From assembly GCA_017547385.1 (NCBI GenBank), contig JAFYPU010000012.1, forward strand, positions 27,702 through 91,701: a stretch of DNA of 64,000 nt. Direction: 5' to 3'. Shown here one piece after another: positions 36,226 through 44,355 of this stretch (its first letter is position 1; each line of letters begins with the position of its first letter). The notes beneath the pieces are model-generated. The model was not told the DNA's origin. It did not search any database and worked only from the letters and a program-made list of their open reading frames with translations. Both the position numbers and the translations under genes were made by a program. The DNA is from Bacteroidaceae bacterium (GTDB lineage Bacteria > Bacteroidota > Bacteroidia > Bacteroidales > Bacteroidaceae).

Positions 36226-37134
36226 ATGAAGATAAAGATCGTATTCGTGTTTTTAGCATTATTGTGTGCAACTCAGAGCTACTCAAAAAAAGCAAATGCG
36301 ATTTGGTATTTCTTAGAAAAATCAAATGCTTCAGTTACAGAAAATGGAGATGTCTCTATTGTATATGGTATATATACGAAGTATGCAAATTTGGGAATTG
36401 GTGATAAAACTGGAGTTGGTGGACAAGCACCTTTTCCTACAATGCGAATAATGGTTACAAACAAAACGGATAAAATTGTATATGTTGATTTGGGTACATC
36501 ATATATAAAGAAAAACGAAATCGCATCAGTGATATATACACCTACTGTAACATCTACAATGGTTGGGCAGTCATTTGGCTCTAGTATAAATATTGGTAGT
36601 TCGACAAACTCTATAGGAATCGGTGGATTTGTTGGAACTATTATGGGGGGAATAAGTGTTGGAAGTAGTATTAGTACAGCAACTGCAACTTCTACTTATG
36701 CACAAAGATATGTTAGTATTCCTCCTAAGAGTTCTGTTTTTTTAGAGGATATACCAATCTTGACACCAGGAAGTGAAAAGGCTTTGGGAAACATATTTTA
36801 CTATAGAGAAGTGGGAATGGGAAAGTATAAATGGACAGCATGTCTTTCACCAAAGTTTGATGATGTCGAAAGTGGTAAAATTATAGATTTCTTAGAAGAA
36901 AATACTCCGTTTAAGATAGGGGGATTTATAAACTATTCATTTAGTGAGGATTTTAAGGAGTCATATAATTTGGAAACAACTTATTATGTAAAGAAAATAA
37001 TAGGAACCTCTTGGGGGTTTAAGATGGGAGCCGTTAGTGATAAGGAGTTTACAATTATGGATAGAACCTTTCCTCAATGGAGAGACGAAGTAGGAACGGG
37101 TAGGTTAGAAATTATTCGTTTGTGGGCTAAATAA
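36226..37134 (+). CDS. Hypothetical exported protein, AT-rich
   Basis: 302 residues beginning with a signal peptide (MKIKIVFVFLALLCATQSYS). The middle (about 100-150) is Gly/Ser/Thr-rich (FGSSINIGSSTNSIGIGGF, GGISVGSSISTATATS) and could be membrane-inserting or a flexible linker; the C-terminal half has no known motif. Codons strongly favour A/T at third positions (AAA, ATA, TTT, GGA), unlike all neighbours, which indicates recent acquisition. The start follows GAAAAGCAAT with no clear RBS, as is usual here. I do not recognise the family. Confidence 0.65.
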   Translation: MKIKIVFVFLALLCATQSYSKKANAIWYFLEKSNASVTENGDVSIVYGIYTKYANLGIGDKTGVGGQAPFPTMRIMVTNKTDKIVYVDLGTSYIKKNEIASVIYTPTVTSTMVGQSFGSSINIGSSTNSIGIGGFVGTIMGGISVGSSISTATATSTYAQRYVSIPPKSSVFLEDIPILTPGSEKALGNIFYYREVGMGKYKWTACLSPKFDDVESGKIIDFLEENTPFKIGGFINYSFSEDFKESYNLETTYYVKKIIGTSWGFKMGAVSDKEFTIMDRTFPQWRDEVGTGRLEIIRLWAK

Positions 37135-37152
37135 GTAATTTTATCTATTACT

Positions 37153-37190
37153 AAATACAGAAAGAGGGAGTGTCGCTCCTTCTTTCTGTA
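37153..37190. terminator. Bidirectional hairpin between convergent genes
   Basis: acagaaagagggag (37157-37170) pairs with ctccttctttctgt (37176-37189), with one unpaired spot, around tgtcg; a longer alternative pairs aaatacaga with tctgtattt at 37197-37205. It serves the AT-rich gene and possibly the convergent fic gene. Confidence 0.75.
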
Positions 37191-37228
37191 CTTCTATCTG
37201 TATTTAGGATAGCATTTTGTTTTTGGAT

Positions 37229-38116
37229 TTACTCCTTGAACTTTATTCTAAAGTACCCCAAGAGAGCTTTGTATTGGTCTTGTGCGGTGAGGCAAGTGTC
37301 GGTCAGATAGCCATCGATGCTTCCCCAATTTTGAAGACCGCGGTAGTAGAACAGACGGAGATCTTGTGTGATAATAAAGGGCACGAAGCCCGTTTGAAGG
37401 CACTGCCAAAAGAGTAACAGTCTGCCCACGCGACCATTGCCGTCTTGGAAAGGATGAATACGTTCGAACTTGACGTGAAAATCCAAGATGTCGTGAAAGG
37501 TGGTTTCGGCCAAGGCGTTGTATGCTATGAGCAGTGCTTTCAGTTCTTGATGCACATCCTCGGGCAATGTGGTGTCTGTGCCGCCGACCTCATTGGGCAA
37601 CCGCTTGTATTCTCCCACGGCAAACCAATCTTTGTAGCTGTCAGAAGTGCCCGTCTTCAAAATGAGGTGCAGTTGCTTGATGTGTGCTTCTGTGATTTTT
37701 TCGGTGGCGTGATAAATAACGTAATCAACGCAGCGAAAGTGGTTCAGTGTTTCCAGAATGTCGTCAATGCTTGTGTCCTCAGTCGTGATGCCCAAGGTGT
37801 TCGTTTCAAAGATGTGTCTGGTTTGCTCCTCAGTCAATCGGCTTCCCTCGATGTGGTTGGAATTATAGGTGAGATCTATTTGCGTTCGATGGTAAATCCC
37901 GCCTTTCATGCGGCTTTGCTTTTCTTCACGCAAACGAATAAGTAGCGGAGACAACTTCTTTCTGCTCTTTTGAGGCAAAGTGGCATCTTCAGGAATACAC
38001 CATGTTTTTCCTGTTAAGAAAGCTCCGTCAATTTTTCCTTGAGCGCAATAGTTGCGTGCAGTACGTTCGCTGATGCCATGCTTCTCTGCGAATTTGCTGA
38101 TTGAAATGTAAACCAT
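37229..38116 (-). CDS. Fic family protein (AMPylation-type) with N-terminal HTH-like domain
   Basis: From ATG 38116 the protein has 295 residues. The frame extends 11 codons upstream (to 38149), but that ATG lies inside the -7 box, so 38116 (MVYISISKFAEK) is preferred. Residues 1-45 look like an HTH/MerR-like segment (ISKFAEKHGISERTARNYCAQGKI). An inhibitory-helix-like motif, SNHIEG, occurs near 85. The Fic core is HVKFERIHPFQDGNGRVGRLLL (catalytic HPFxDGNGR intact). It probably transfers AMP to a target Thr/Tyr; target unknown. No antitoxin gene is adjacent, consistent with the built-in inhibitory motif. Confidence 0.87.
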   Translation of the reverse strand: MVYISISKFAEKHGISERTARNYCAQGKIDGAFLTGKTWCIPEDATLPQKSRKKLSPLLIRLREEKQSRMKGGIYHRTQIDLTYNSNHIEGSRLTEEQTRHIFETNTLGITTEDTSIDDILETLNHFRCVDYVIYHATEKITEAHIKQLHLILKTGTSDSYKDWFAVGEYKRLPNEVGGTDTTLPEDVHQELKALLIAYNALAETTFHDILDFHVKFERIHPFQDGNGRVGRLLLFWQCLQTGFVPFIITQDLRLFYYRGLQNWGSIDGYLTDTCLTAQDQYKALLGYFRIKFKE

Positions 38117-38146
38117 GCTATCGGCAAGTTTTAGTGAATTTCTTTG

Positions 38147-38183
38147 CAAATATAGCTTATTTTTGCCGATACCGGCAAGTTCT
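38147..38183 (-). promoter_or_regulatory. fic promoter with palindromic operator-like site
   Basis: TATATTTG on the minus strand (complement of 38147-38154) fixes transcription start near 38141. Just upstream, 38163-38178 is a palindrome ttgccg-atac-cggcaa, and a related half site tatcggcaagtt is at 38119-38130 inside the early transcript. The N-terminal HTH of Fic could bind here. Confidence 0.5.
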
Positions 38184-38257
38184 GAACAAATATAGGTAAA
38201 GAATGGGGGCTTGCCATGCGTTGTTTACCGGAGGTGCGTGAGAAACTTTCCTGTGGT

Positions 38258-38304
38258 AAAAAGAGAGGGCATGTCGGAACTTAAGTTTCTGACATGCCCT
38301 CTCT
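38258..38304 (-). terminator. Intrinsic terminator after the HU-LysM gene
   Basis: Arms agagagggcatgtc (38262-38275) and gacatgccctctct (38291-38304) are perfectly complementary; on the minus strand the stem is followed by TTTTT. It is 26 bp past the stop at 38330. Confidence 0.9.
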
Positions 38305-38329
38305 ATGTGTGAAATATGGTTTTGAAAAC

Positions 38330-39775
38330 CTATTGTGCCAATTCCAATTCCGGCAAACGGATGACAGCACCCGCTTGCACGCGGTCGGGGTTGCTCAAGT
38401 GATTGTGGCGAATAATGTAAGGAGCATATCCCTTGCTGCCGTATTCGTTGAGAGCCAAGGTGCGAAGCGTTTCGCCGCTTTGCAGCGTGTGGCTGCGTTT
38501 TGTTCCAACGATGCGATATTTGCCGCCGGGCACTTGTGAATAGGTTTCTTTCGGAGTGGCAACTTCTTGAACAGGGACGGGTGATACCTCAGGGGTGGGA
38601 GCCGGAGTGGCTTCGGGGTGAGGCGTTGGTGCGGCCTGTACAGGTTTCTTGGAAATGGGAGCCGGTGAGGCTACACGCGGAGAAACCGGAGCTGTGGGCT
38701 GAGCGCGATCAACGGAAGGCAGATGGTCGGGTTGGTTGATGGAGTCCTCGGGCTGTGTAAGGGAAGTGCTGTCGTTGCTGTTGGCGTTGAGCGAATCGGC
38801 AGCCAGGGAATCTGTAGCTACTTCGGTGGTGGGGAAAGGAGTGCTGCATGAGCCAAACACACGGAAGTATCCGGTGAAATAGCTGATGACCATAAGTAGG
38901 GCCACAAGCAGTGTGAGTGCTGCCACTTTCCACCAGTTCGTTTCTGAAGGCTGTGCTGTGATGGGGCTTTTTGCTTCTTCCATATCGTTGTCTGCTGTTG
39001 ATGGTTCGGGAATGGCTTCTTCGTTTCCGGCAAGTGCTTCTTCGCTTGCTTCCTCTTGTGTTGTCGATACTTCTTCGGGAGTGGGAGCAAGTGCTTCAGC
39101 AGTGTTCACTTCTGTTGTCTCTTCTGACAAGGTTTCTTCTTGCTCTGCAATTTCTTCAGAGGAGGGGGTGGGGAGGGGTGTAGGCTCTTCCACCGGTGCT
39201 TCTGCACTTTCAGTGTCTTCTGTAGATGCTTCGGGGAATGTCTGTGTCTCGTTCAGCTCCTCTTGTTCGGCTTCTACCTTTTCTTCTTTCGTGGGTTGAA
39301 GCGGTGTGGCTACAATGTTTTCAGCCTTTGTGATAGGAGCTGTTTGTTCGGTGTCGGTCTTTTCTGTTTGTTCGACTACTTCAGCTTCTTCAGCAACGGC
39401 TTCTTCCTCTTGATGCAGTGCGTCTATTTTGTCGAAGTCAGCGGTGTCGGTTCCTTCGTTCAGAATGACGGTTTGGAAGTGGGCGAAGGGCTTATTGATG
39501 AGGTCGCGCAATTCGGCATCGGGTGTGAAAGAAATCTTCGTGTGTCCGCTGATTTGAAATCGTTCACCGGTGCTGACGTTCACACTTTCGCGTTCGCTGA
39601 CGCTGACCATCTTGAACGTTCCGAAACCTTTGATCTTGACAAATTTGTCCTTGTCGAGTCCGGTTTCAATAATCTCGAAGAAAGCCTTGGCAAAGGTTTC
39701 GGCTTTTTTCTTTGTGAGCTTTTCGCGTGCTGCGAGCATTTCGGAAAGCTCTTGCAGAAGGATGCGTTTTTCCAT
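38330..39775 (-). CDS. HU-family DNA-binding domain fused to TM segment and LysM
   Basis: 481 residues with three parts. Residues 1-95 are an HU/IHF-type DNA-binding fold (KKKAETFAKAFFEIIETGL, then VKIKGFGTFKMVSVSERESVNVSTGE, and ISFTPDAELRDLIN). Residues 100-280 are a Glu/Thr/Pro-rich, very acidic linker. One membrane helix lies at about 283-303 (KVAALTLLVALLMVISYFTGY). After a Pro/Ala/Ser-rich spacer, a LysM domain ends the protein (about 420-481, HTLQSGETLRTLALNEYGS to IRLPELELAQ). Topology by inference: DNA-binding part in the cytoplasm, LysM in the periplasm. It follows a separate HU gene by 13 bp. Role unknown; it could tether nucleoid to cell wall. Confidence 0.88.
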   Translation of the reverse strand: MEKRILLQELSEMLAAREKLTKKKAETFAKAFFEIIETGLDKDKFVKIKGFGTFKMVSVSERESVNVSTGERFQISGHTKISFTPDAELRDLINKPFAHFQTVILNEGTDTADFDKIDALHQEEEAVAEEAEVVEQTEKTDTEQTAPITKAENIVATPLQPTKEEKVEAEQEELNETQTFPEASTEDTESAEAPVEEPTPLPTPSSEEIAEQEETLSEETTEVNTAEALAPTPEEVSTTQEEASEEALAGNEEAIPEPSTADNDMEEAKSPITAQPSETNWWKVAALTLLVALLMVISYFTGYFRVFGSCSTPFPTTEVATDSLAADSLNANSNDSTSLTQPEDSINQPDHLPSVDRAQPTAPVSPRVASPAPISKKPVQAAPTPHPEATPAPTPEVSPVPVQEVATPKETYSQVPGGKYRIVGTKRSHTLQSGETLRTLALNEYGSKGYAPYIIRHNHLSNPDRVQAGAVIRLPELELAQ

Positions 39776-39788
39776 AAGTCTTTCCGTT

Positions 39789-40061
39789 TTATTTAAGTTT
39801 ATCTTTCAATATGTTGCTGGGCTTGAAGCTGAGTGCCAATTTGGGCGGAACAAGCATGCGTTGCTTTGTACCGGGTTTCACGACCACACGTTCCATCTTT
39901 TTCTTCACTTCAAAATTGCCAAAGCCTTGGATGCTGAGTGTGCGCCCCTCTTCCAGTTTTTCGGCCAAGTGGGTGTTAAACGCTTGCGTGAGTTGCTGCG
40001 TCTCTTTGGTGCTGATGCCCATGCGTGCAGCCAGGGCGGTGATAAATTCTTTGTTGTTCAC
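39789..40061 (-). CDS. HU-family DNA-binding protein
   Basis: 90-residue histone-like protein bending DNA as a dimer. MNNKEFITALAARMGISTKETQQL is the HU N-terminal helix pair, LSIQGFGNFEVKKKMERVVVKPGTKQRMLVPPKLALSFKPS the beta-arm and end. Normal full length. It lies 12 bp after rimO and just before the HU-LysM fusion, so two HU domains with different fates are encoded in tandem. Confidence 0.93.
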   Translation of the reverse strand: MNNKEFITALAARMGISTKETQQLTQAFNTHLAEKLEEGRTLSIQGFGNFEVKKKMERVVVKPGTKQRMLVPPKLALSFKPSNILKDKLK

Positions 40062-40073
40062 GTTGAATATCTT

Positions 40074-41378
40074 TTAAGCGTTGATCACTTCTGCATACAA
40101 GTCATACTCGTCTGCTCCGGTGATACGTACTTGGTGAAAACTTCCGGAAGCCATAGGTGTGTTGGCAGGAATGAGCACTTCGCAATCCACTTCGGGCGAA
40201 TCGTGCTCGGTGCGTCCGATGTAGTAGTCGCCTTCCTGTCTGTCGATGATGACACGACATTCCCGGCCAATCTTTTCAGCACAAAGCTCTGCCGAAATTC
40301 TCTCTTGCAACTCCATGAGACGGTCCAAGCGGCTTTGTTTCACGTCTTCAGGGATATCATCTTCATAGTGCTCGGCAGCGTATGTTCCTTCTTCTTCGCT
40401 ATAGGCAAAGGCTCCCATGCGGTCGAAGCGGGTGGTGCGCACAAAGTCCATGAGTTCTTCGAAATCTTCTTCGGTCTCTCCCGGGAAACCCACCATCAGT
40501 GTGGTGCGGATGCAGATGCCGGGCACTTCGCGGCGCATGGCTTGCAGCAACTCAATGGTTTCTTTGGCTGTGGTGTGGCGTTGCATCCGTGAAAGCACGG
40601 AGTCGCTGATATGTTGCAGGGCGATGTCAATGTAATTGCAAACATTGGGGCGCTCGCGCATCACTCGCAGCAGGTCCATCGGGAAATGGTTGGGGTAGGC
40701 GTAGTGAAGGCGTATCCATTCCACACCGGGGATTTCGGACATTTGCTCGATGAGTTGCGGCAACATTTGCTGCTTGTAGAGGTCTATGCCGTAGTAAGTG
40801 AGTTCCTGGGCAATGATTTGAAATTCCTTTACACCCTTTGCCACCAGATTTCTTACCTCTTCTAAAATCTCTTCCATCGGTCTGCTGACATGACGTCCCG
40901 TGATGATAGGAATGGCGCAGTAGGCACATTTGCGGTCGCAGCCTTCCGATATTTTTATGTAGGCATAGTGCTCGGGGGTGGTCAGCACACGTTCGTTGTT
41001 GAGGCTTTCCTGATATTGGCTGTTGAGCTCTTGCAGCATGGCGGGCCAATCAAACTTACCATAGAACTTGTCAACAGTGGGAATTTCGGCTTGCAATTCC
41101 TCTTTGTAGCGTTCTGAGAGGCATCCCATCACATAGATTTCGTTCAGTTCGCCTCTTTCTTTTTGCTCGCTCAACTCCAGAATCATGTTGATGCTTTCCT
41201 CTTTTGCATCGCCAATAAAGCCGCAAGTGTTCACGATAGCTATGTCGCCGTGTGTGGCTTCCGGATTGTGATAGAGCGTGAAGCCACATTCCTGAAACTG
41301 ACGCATGAGGTGCTCGGTGTCCACAAGGTTTTTCGAGCATCCCATGGTGATAAGGTCGATGGTGCGTTTTGTTTTCAT
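40074..41378 (-). CDS. rimO: Ribosomal protein S12 methylthiotransferase
   Basis: Radical-SAM enzyme adding a methylthio group to Asp88/89 of S12. Start ATG 41378 (MKTKRTIDLITMGCSKNLVDTEHL), giving 434 residues; the TTG two codons upstream is less likely. Three N-terminal-domain cysteines (MGCSKN, VNTCGF, MGCLSER), the radical-SAM CxxxCxxC in GCDRKCAYCAIP, and the C-terminal TRAM domain (VIIDRQEGDYYIGRTEHDSPEVD) that marks RimO over MiaB. It starts 2 bp after the ftsY stop; one operon. Confidence 0.95.
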   Translation of the reverse strand: MKTKRTIDLITMGCSKNLVDTEHLMRQFQECGFTLYHNPEATHGDIAIVNTCGFIGDAKEESINMILELSEQKERGELNEIYVMGCLSERYKEELQAEIPTVDKFYGKFDWPAMLQELNSQYQESLNNERVLTTPEHYAYIKISEGCDRKCAYCAIPIITGRHVSRPMEEILEEVRNLVAKGVKEFQIIAQELTYYGIDLYKQQMLPQLIEQMSEIPGVEWIRLHYAYPNHFPMDLLRVMRERPNVCNYIDIALQHISDSVLSRMQRHTTAKETIELLQAMRREVPGICIRTTLMVGFPGETEEDFEELMDFVRTTRFDRMGAFAYSEEEGTYAAEHYEDDIPEDVKQSRLDRLMELQERISAELCAEKIGRECRVIIDRQEGDYYIGRTEHDSPEVDCEVLIPANTPMASGSFHQVRITGADEYDLYAEVINA

Positions 41379-41380
41379 AA

Positions 41381-42346
41381 TCAAAGTTTGGCGCCGTCAA
41401 AAAGTGAGTCAACAAATTCTATACGGTTGAAAGGTTGCAGGTCAGTAACCTTTTCGCCCAAGCCGATGAACTTCACAGGCACTTTGAGTTGGTTGGAAAT
41501 GCCTATCACCACACCTCCCTTGGCTGTTCCGTCGAGTTTGGTGATGGCCAGAGAGCTTACTTCGGTAGCCTTGATGAATTGCTTGGCTTGTTCGAAGGCG
41601 TTTTGGCCTGTGGAACCGTCGAGCACGAGCATCACGTCGTGCGGCGCATCGGGTACCACCTTTTGCATCACGTTCTTGATTTTGGTCAGCTCATTCATCA
41701 GACCGATTTTGTTGTGCAAACGACCGGCTGTGTCAATCAGCACCACATCGGCATCATTGGCTTTAGCTGAAGACAGTGTGTCGTAAGCAACGCTGGCGGG
41801 GTCGGAACCCATTTGTTGCTTGATGACAGGCACACCCACGCGTTCACCCCAAATGCAGAGTTGCTCCACGGCAGCGGCGCGGAAAGTGTCGGCTGCTCCG
41901 AGATATACCTTCTTGCCGGCAGCCTTGTACATGTGTGCCAGCTTGCCGATGGTAGTGGTTTTACCCACACCGTTCACACCCACGACCATGACTACATAAG
42001 GCTTTTTGTCGGCCGGAAGTTCAAACCCTTCACCATCGGTGTTGCCGCTACGAGTGAGCAGAGCAGCAATCTCTTCTTTCAGGATGGTGTGCAGTTCGCT
42101 GGTGTTGACATACTTGTCGCGTGCCACACGTTGTTCAATGTTCTGAATTATTTCGAGCGTAGTTTCCACGCCTACATCGGAGGTGATGAGTGCTTCTTCC
42201 AAGTTGTCAAGCACTTCATCGTCCACTCTTGACTTGCCGGCAACGGCACGGGCTATCTTGGAAAACACGCTGGTTTTGGTCTTTTCGAGACCGGCATCCA
42301 GTACTTCCTTTTTTTCTTTCTTTGAAAAGATGTTGAAAAACGCCAT
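41381..42346 (-). CDS. ftsY: Signal recognition particle receptor FtsY
   Basis: SRP-GTPase that docks ribosome-nascent-chain complexes to the translocon. From ATG 42346 (MAFFNIFSKKEKKEV) it has 321 residues: the N domain, then the G domain with GVNGVGKTTTIGKLA, DTFRAAAVEQL, VLIDTAGR and TKLDGTAKGG. The upstream 12 codons of the open frame lie over the transcription start. The acidic A domain of E. coli FtsY is absent, as in most Bacteroidetes. First gene of ftsY-rimO-hup-HU/LysM. Confidence 0.96.
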   Translation of the reverse strand: MAFFNIFSKKEKKEVLDAGLEKTKTSVFSKIARAVAGKSRVDDEVLDNLEEALITSDVGVETTLEIIQNIEQRVARDKYVNTSELHTILKEEIAALLTRSGNTDGEGFELPADKKPYVVMVVGVNGVGKTTTIGKLAHMYKAAGKKVYLGAADTFRAAAVEQLCIWGERVGVPVIKQQMGSDPASVAYDTLSSAKANDADVVLIDTAGRLHNKIGLMNELTKIKNVMQKVVPDAPHDVMLVLDGSTGQNAFEQAKQFIKATEVSSLAITKLDGTAKGGVVIGISNQLKVPVKFIGLGEKVTDLQPFNRIEFVDSLFDGAKL

Positions 42347-42368
42347 ATATAATTTGTTTCTATTTCTG

Positions 42369-42400
42369 CAAAGATAGTGCAAAGTAATGCGGCAACCAAC
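42369..42400 (-). promoter_or_regulatory. Promoter for ftsY
   Basis: Minus-strand TATCTTTGC (complement of 42368-42376) in the extended context GCACTATCTTTGC, with TTG about 20 nt upstream. It gives a leader of about 17 nt before ATG 42346. The rest of the 587-bp gap 42347-42933 shows no coding or repeat signal that I can see except the terminator at its end. Confidence 0.75.
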
Positions 42401-42875
42401 AAAACGACTTTTTTTTAGTCGGGGAACATGCTTTGAGGTTGGCGGTTGAAAATCCGACTTGCTAAAATGCTTTTAAGATTCTGCCCCTTGCTTTTGTAAG
42501 TGCAGCGACTTCTTCCTCTTTTTTTTATGATAACTGTATTGTCTCCTTTGGGCAATGATTGATGAGGGAAAGACGCTCTTGAATGTTAGATGTCATGTCT
42601 TCCGATCTCGTGTCTTCGGTTCTGCCTTTTTCGGGGTGCTTGGCAGTGCTTTTGAAGGTATGGGATTTCTTTGATAAAGAAGTCCTATATCTCTTGCAGA
42701 GAAAGTGCGTATCTTGGGCAAAGATATGCACTATCTCCGAAACCCTTGTTTTTTGCCCGTTTTTTGCGGGAATGGAAAGTGTTTGGTGCGGGGTGGAGAG
42801 TGTGTGTGGGCAGTATCGTTTTCTGTGCAAAGTGTTATGCAAAAGCTGTGCGTCGCAGGAGTGATTGGTAACAAC

Positions 42876-42910
42876 AAAAAACCTCTCCCGTTGATGAGGA
42901 GAGGTTTTGT
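42876..42910 (-). terminator. Intrinsic terminator after rpmB-rpmG-DUF4295
   Basis: aaaacctctcc and ggagaggtttt pair around cgttgatga; the minus-strand reading ends in a U-run. It sits about 25 bp past the small ORF at 42934. Confidence 0.88.
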
Positions 42911-42933
42911 ATCTTAGGTTGAATTCGTTCAGA

Positions 42934-43092
42934 TTAGTCTTTGAAGAAATCCTTAACGTCTTCGTTGCGCACCATGCGCTCGTCAAAAACGTATGCACCG
43001 GTCTTGGGGCTCTTAACCATCTTGATAACCTTGGTGTAGGAACGACCGTCGGTCTTACCGGTTTGGAGAGTAGCGACTGCTTTCTTTGCCAT
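42934..43092 (-). CDS. DUF4295 domain protein (52 aa)
   Basis: A short gene, MAKKAVATLQTGKTDGRSY... to ...DVKDFFKD, 52 residues, basic. It is the DUF4295 protein that follows rpmB and rpmG throughout Bacteroidetes and is probably ribosome-associated, but no function is known. It starts 15 bp after the rpmG stop, so the three form one operon. Confidence 0.9.
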   Translation of the reverse strand: MAKKAVATLQTGKTDGRSYTKVIKMVKSPKTGAYVFDERMVRNEDVKDFFKD

Positions 43093-43107
43093 GTCCTATG
43101 AGTGTTA

Positions 43108-43296
43108 TTATTTGATTTCTTTGTGGATTGTCATTCTCTTGAGGATGGGGTTGTATTTCTTCAACTCCATGCGCTCGGGGGTATTCTTGCGGTTTTTGGT
43201 AGTGATGTAGCGAGAAGTTCCGGGCAGACCGCTTTCTTTCATTTCAGTGCACTCCAGGATAACCTGCACTCTGTTACCTTTTGCTTTCTTTGCCAT
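43108..43296 (-). CDS. rpmG: 50S ribosomal protein L33
   Basis: 62-residue L33, basic, with the family core [23 protein letters not shown]. Zinc-binding CxxC pairs are absent, so this is the zinc-independent (C-minus) type. Second gene of rpmB-rpmG-DUF4295, 10 bp after rpmB. Confidence 0.95.
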   Translation of the reverse strand: MAKKAKGNRVQVILECTEMKESGLPGTSRYITTKNRKNTPERMELKKYNPILKRMTIHKEIK

Positions 43297-43306
43297 GATT
43301 CTGATT

Positions 43307-43567
43307 TTAGCCGATTACTTTAATATCTTTCCAGTCGCAATATCCCTTGGCAACCGCGTTGTTCAACGCAGCGTCAAGTCCCATCTTGTTGATTACGCGC
43401 AAGCCGGCAGCGCTAATTTTGAGGCTGATCCAGCAGTCCTGCTCAACGTAGAAGAATTTTTTAGTAAACAAGTTCACATTGAAAGTGCGCTTTGTGCGAC
43501 GCTTTGAGTGCGAAACATTGTTGCCTGTCATGGCTTTTTTTCCTGTAATTTGACAAATCTTAGACAT
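43307..43567 (-). CDS. rpmB: 50S ribosomal protein L28
   Basis: 86-residue L28. Core: [31 protein letters not shown] near the N-terminus and [20 protein letters not shown] towards the end. There is one Cys at residue 5, with no zinc ribbon visible. First gene of its operon, with its own promoter about 135 bp upstream. Confidence 0.96.
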   Translation of the reverse strand: MSKICQITGKKAMTGNNVSHSKRRTKRTFNVNLFTKKFFYVEQDCWISLKISAAGLRVINKMGLDAALNNAVAKGYCDWKDIKVIG

Positions 43568-43700
43568 TGCTTTCGCTTGTTTTAATGTTGAGAAAAGTGT
43601 AAGCTTGTTTGTTTCTGCTGACCGGGCTTGGTGGTTTGTTGTTGCGTAATCTTGGGGTGGTATTCAAGCTTCCGGAACAGTCTATTTTGCTTACGGGGTG

Positions 43701-43732
43701 CAAATTTAGTGCATTAAATGTTATTGAACAAG
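43701..43732 (-). promoter_or_regulatory. Promoter for rpmB operon
   Basis: Minus-strand TAAATTTG (complement of 43701-43708) with TTG 20 nt upstream (43730-43732). The -7 context GCACTAAATTTGC matches that of the ftsY, pyrK and map promoters. Confidence 0.78.
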
Positions 43733-43756
43733 TTTTTGTCGTACTTTTCGGGAAAA

Positions 43757-44275
43757 TTATTCCTCGGGTCCTTTCAAATCTTCTTCCTTGAGGAAATCTC
43801 GCAGCATTTGCATGGCAACTTTGGTGGCGGCGGCAAGGTTTTTGTCGCGTCCGTTGTCTTCTTCAATCATTTTGGTTGCAATTCTTTCGTTCGAGCCGAC
43901 GGCAATCCAGATGGTACCCACGATGACACCGCTCTTGCCGTTGTCCGGCCCACCGGGACCGGCATATCCGCTGATGGCTACGGCATAATCCGTGCCGAAG
44001 AGTTTGTTGGCACCTTTCACCATTTGTTGCACCACTTCTTCGCATACGGGTGATTTTTCTTCGATGATGTCGGCATCAACATCAAGGAGTTGCTCTTTCA
44101 CTTCGTCTGCATAACAAATCAGGCCGCCTTTGAAGTAGTTGGAACTTCCCGGAACGGCGGTAATCACGCTGGCAATGCGGCCGGCAGTGCAACTTTCGGC
44201 TGTGCTGAGCGTTTTGTGGTCGCGCCAAAGCATTTCGTTGATTTCTTTGCTGGCGAGTTTGAGGTCTAAATCCAT
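43757..44275 (-). CDS. pncC: CinA-family nicotinamide-nucleotide amidohydrolase
   Basis: 172 residues equal to the C-terminal CinA (PncC) domain alone: TAESCTAGRIASVITAVPGSSNYFKGGLICYADEVK, then GANKLFGTDYAVAISGYAGPGGPDNGKSGVIVGTIWIAV. It deamidates nicotinamide mononucleotide to nicotinate mononucleotide in NAD recycling. The catalytic Ser/Lys region is within the AESCTAG segment. It lies 80 bp after tsaD in the same direction. Confidence 0.92.
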   Translation of the reverse strand: MDLDLKLASKEINEMLWRDHKTLSTAESCTAGRIASVITAVPGSSNYFKGGLICYADEVKEQLLDVDADIIEEKSPVCEEVVQQMVKGANKLFGTDYAVAISGYAGPGGPDNGKSGVIVGTIWIAVGSNERIATKMIEEDNGRDKNLAAATKVAMQMLRDFLKEEDLKGPEE

Positions 44276-44355
44276 GGTCGGTTATGTTTTTATTCTTGTT
44301 GTTGGATATTCCTTATATATATTATATATGTATAGCGATGCGATGGGGCAATGGC

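Noticed and set aside
42583-42864. A small + strand gene in the 42.3-42.9 kb gap
   Set aside because: The 93-residue frame is Cys/Phe/Ser-rich and lacks known motifs or a clear promoter; nothing supports it.
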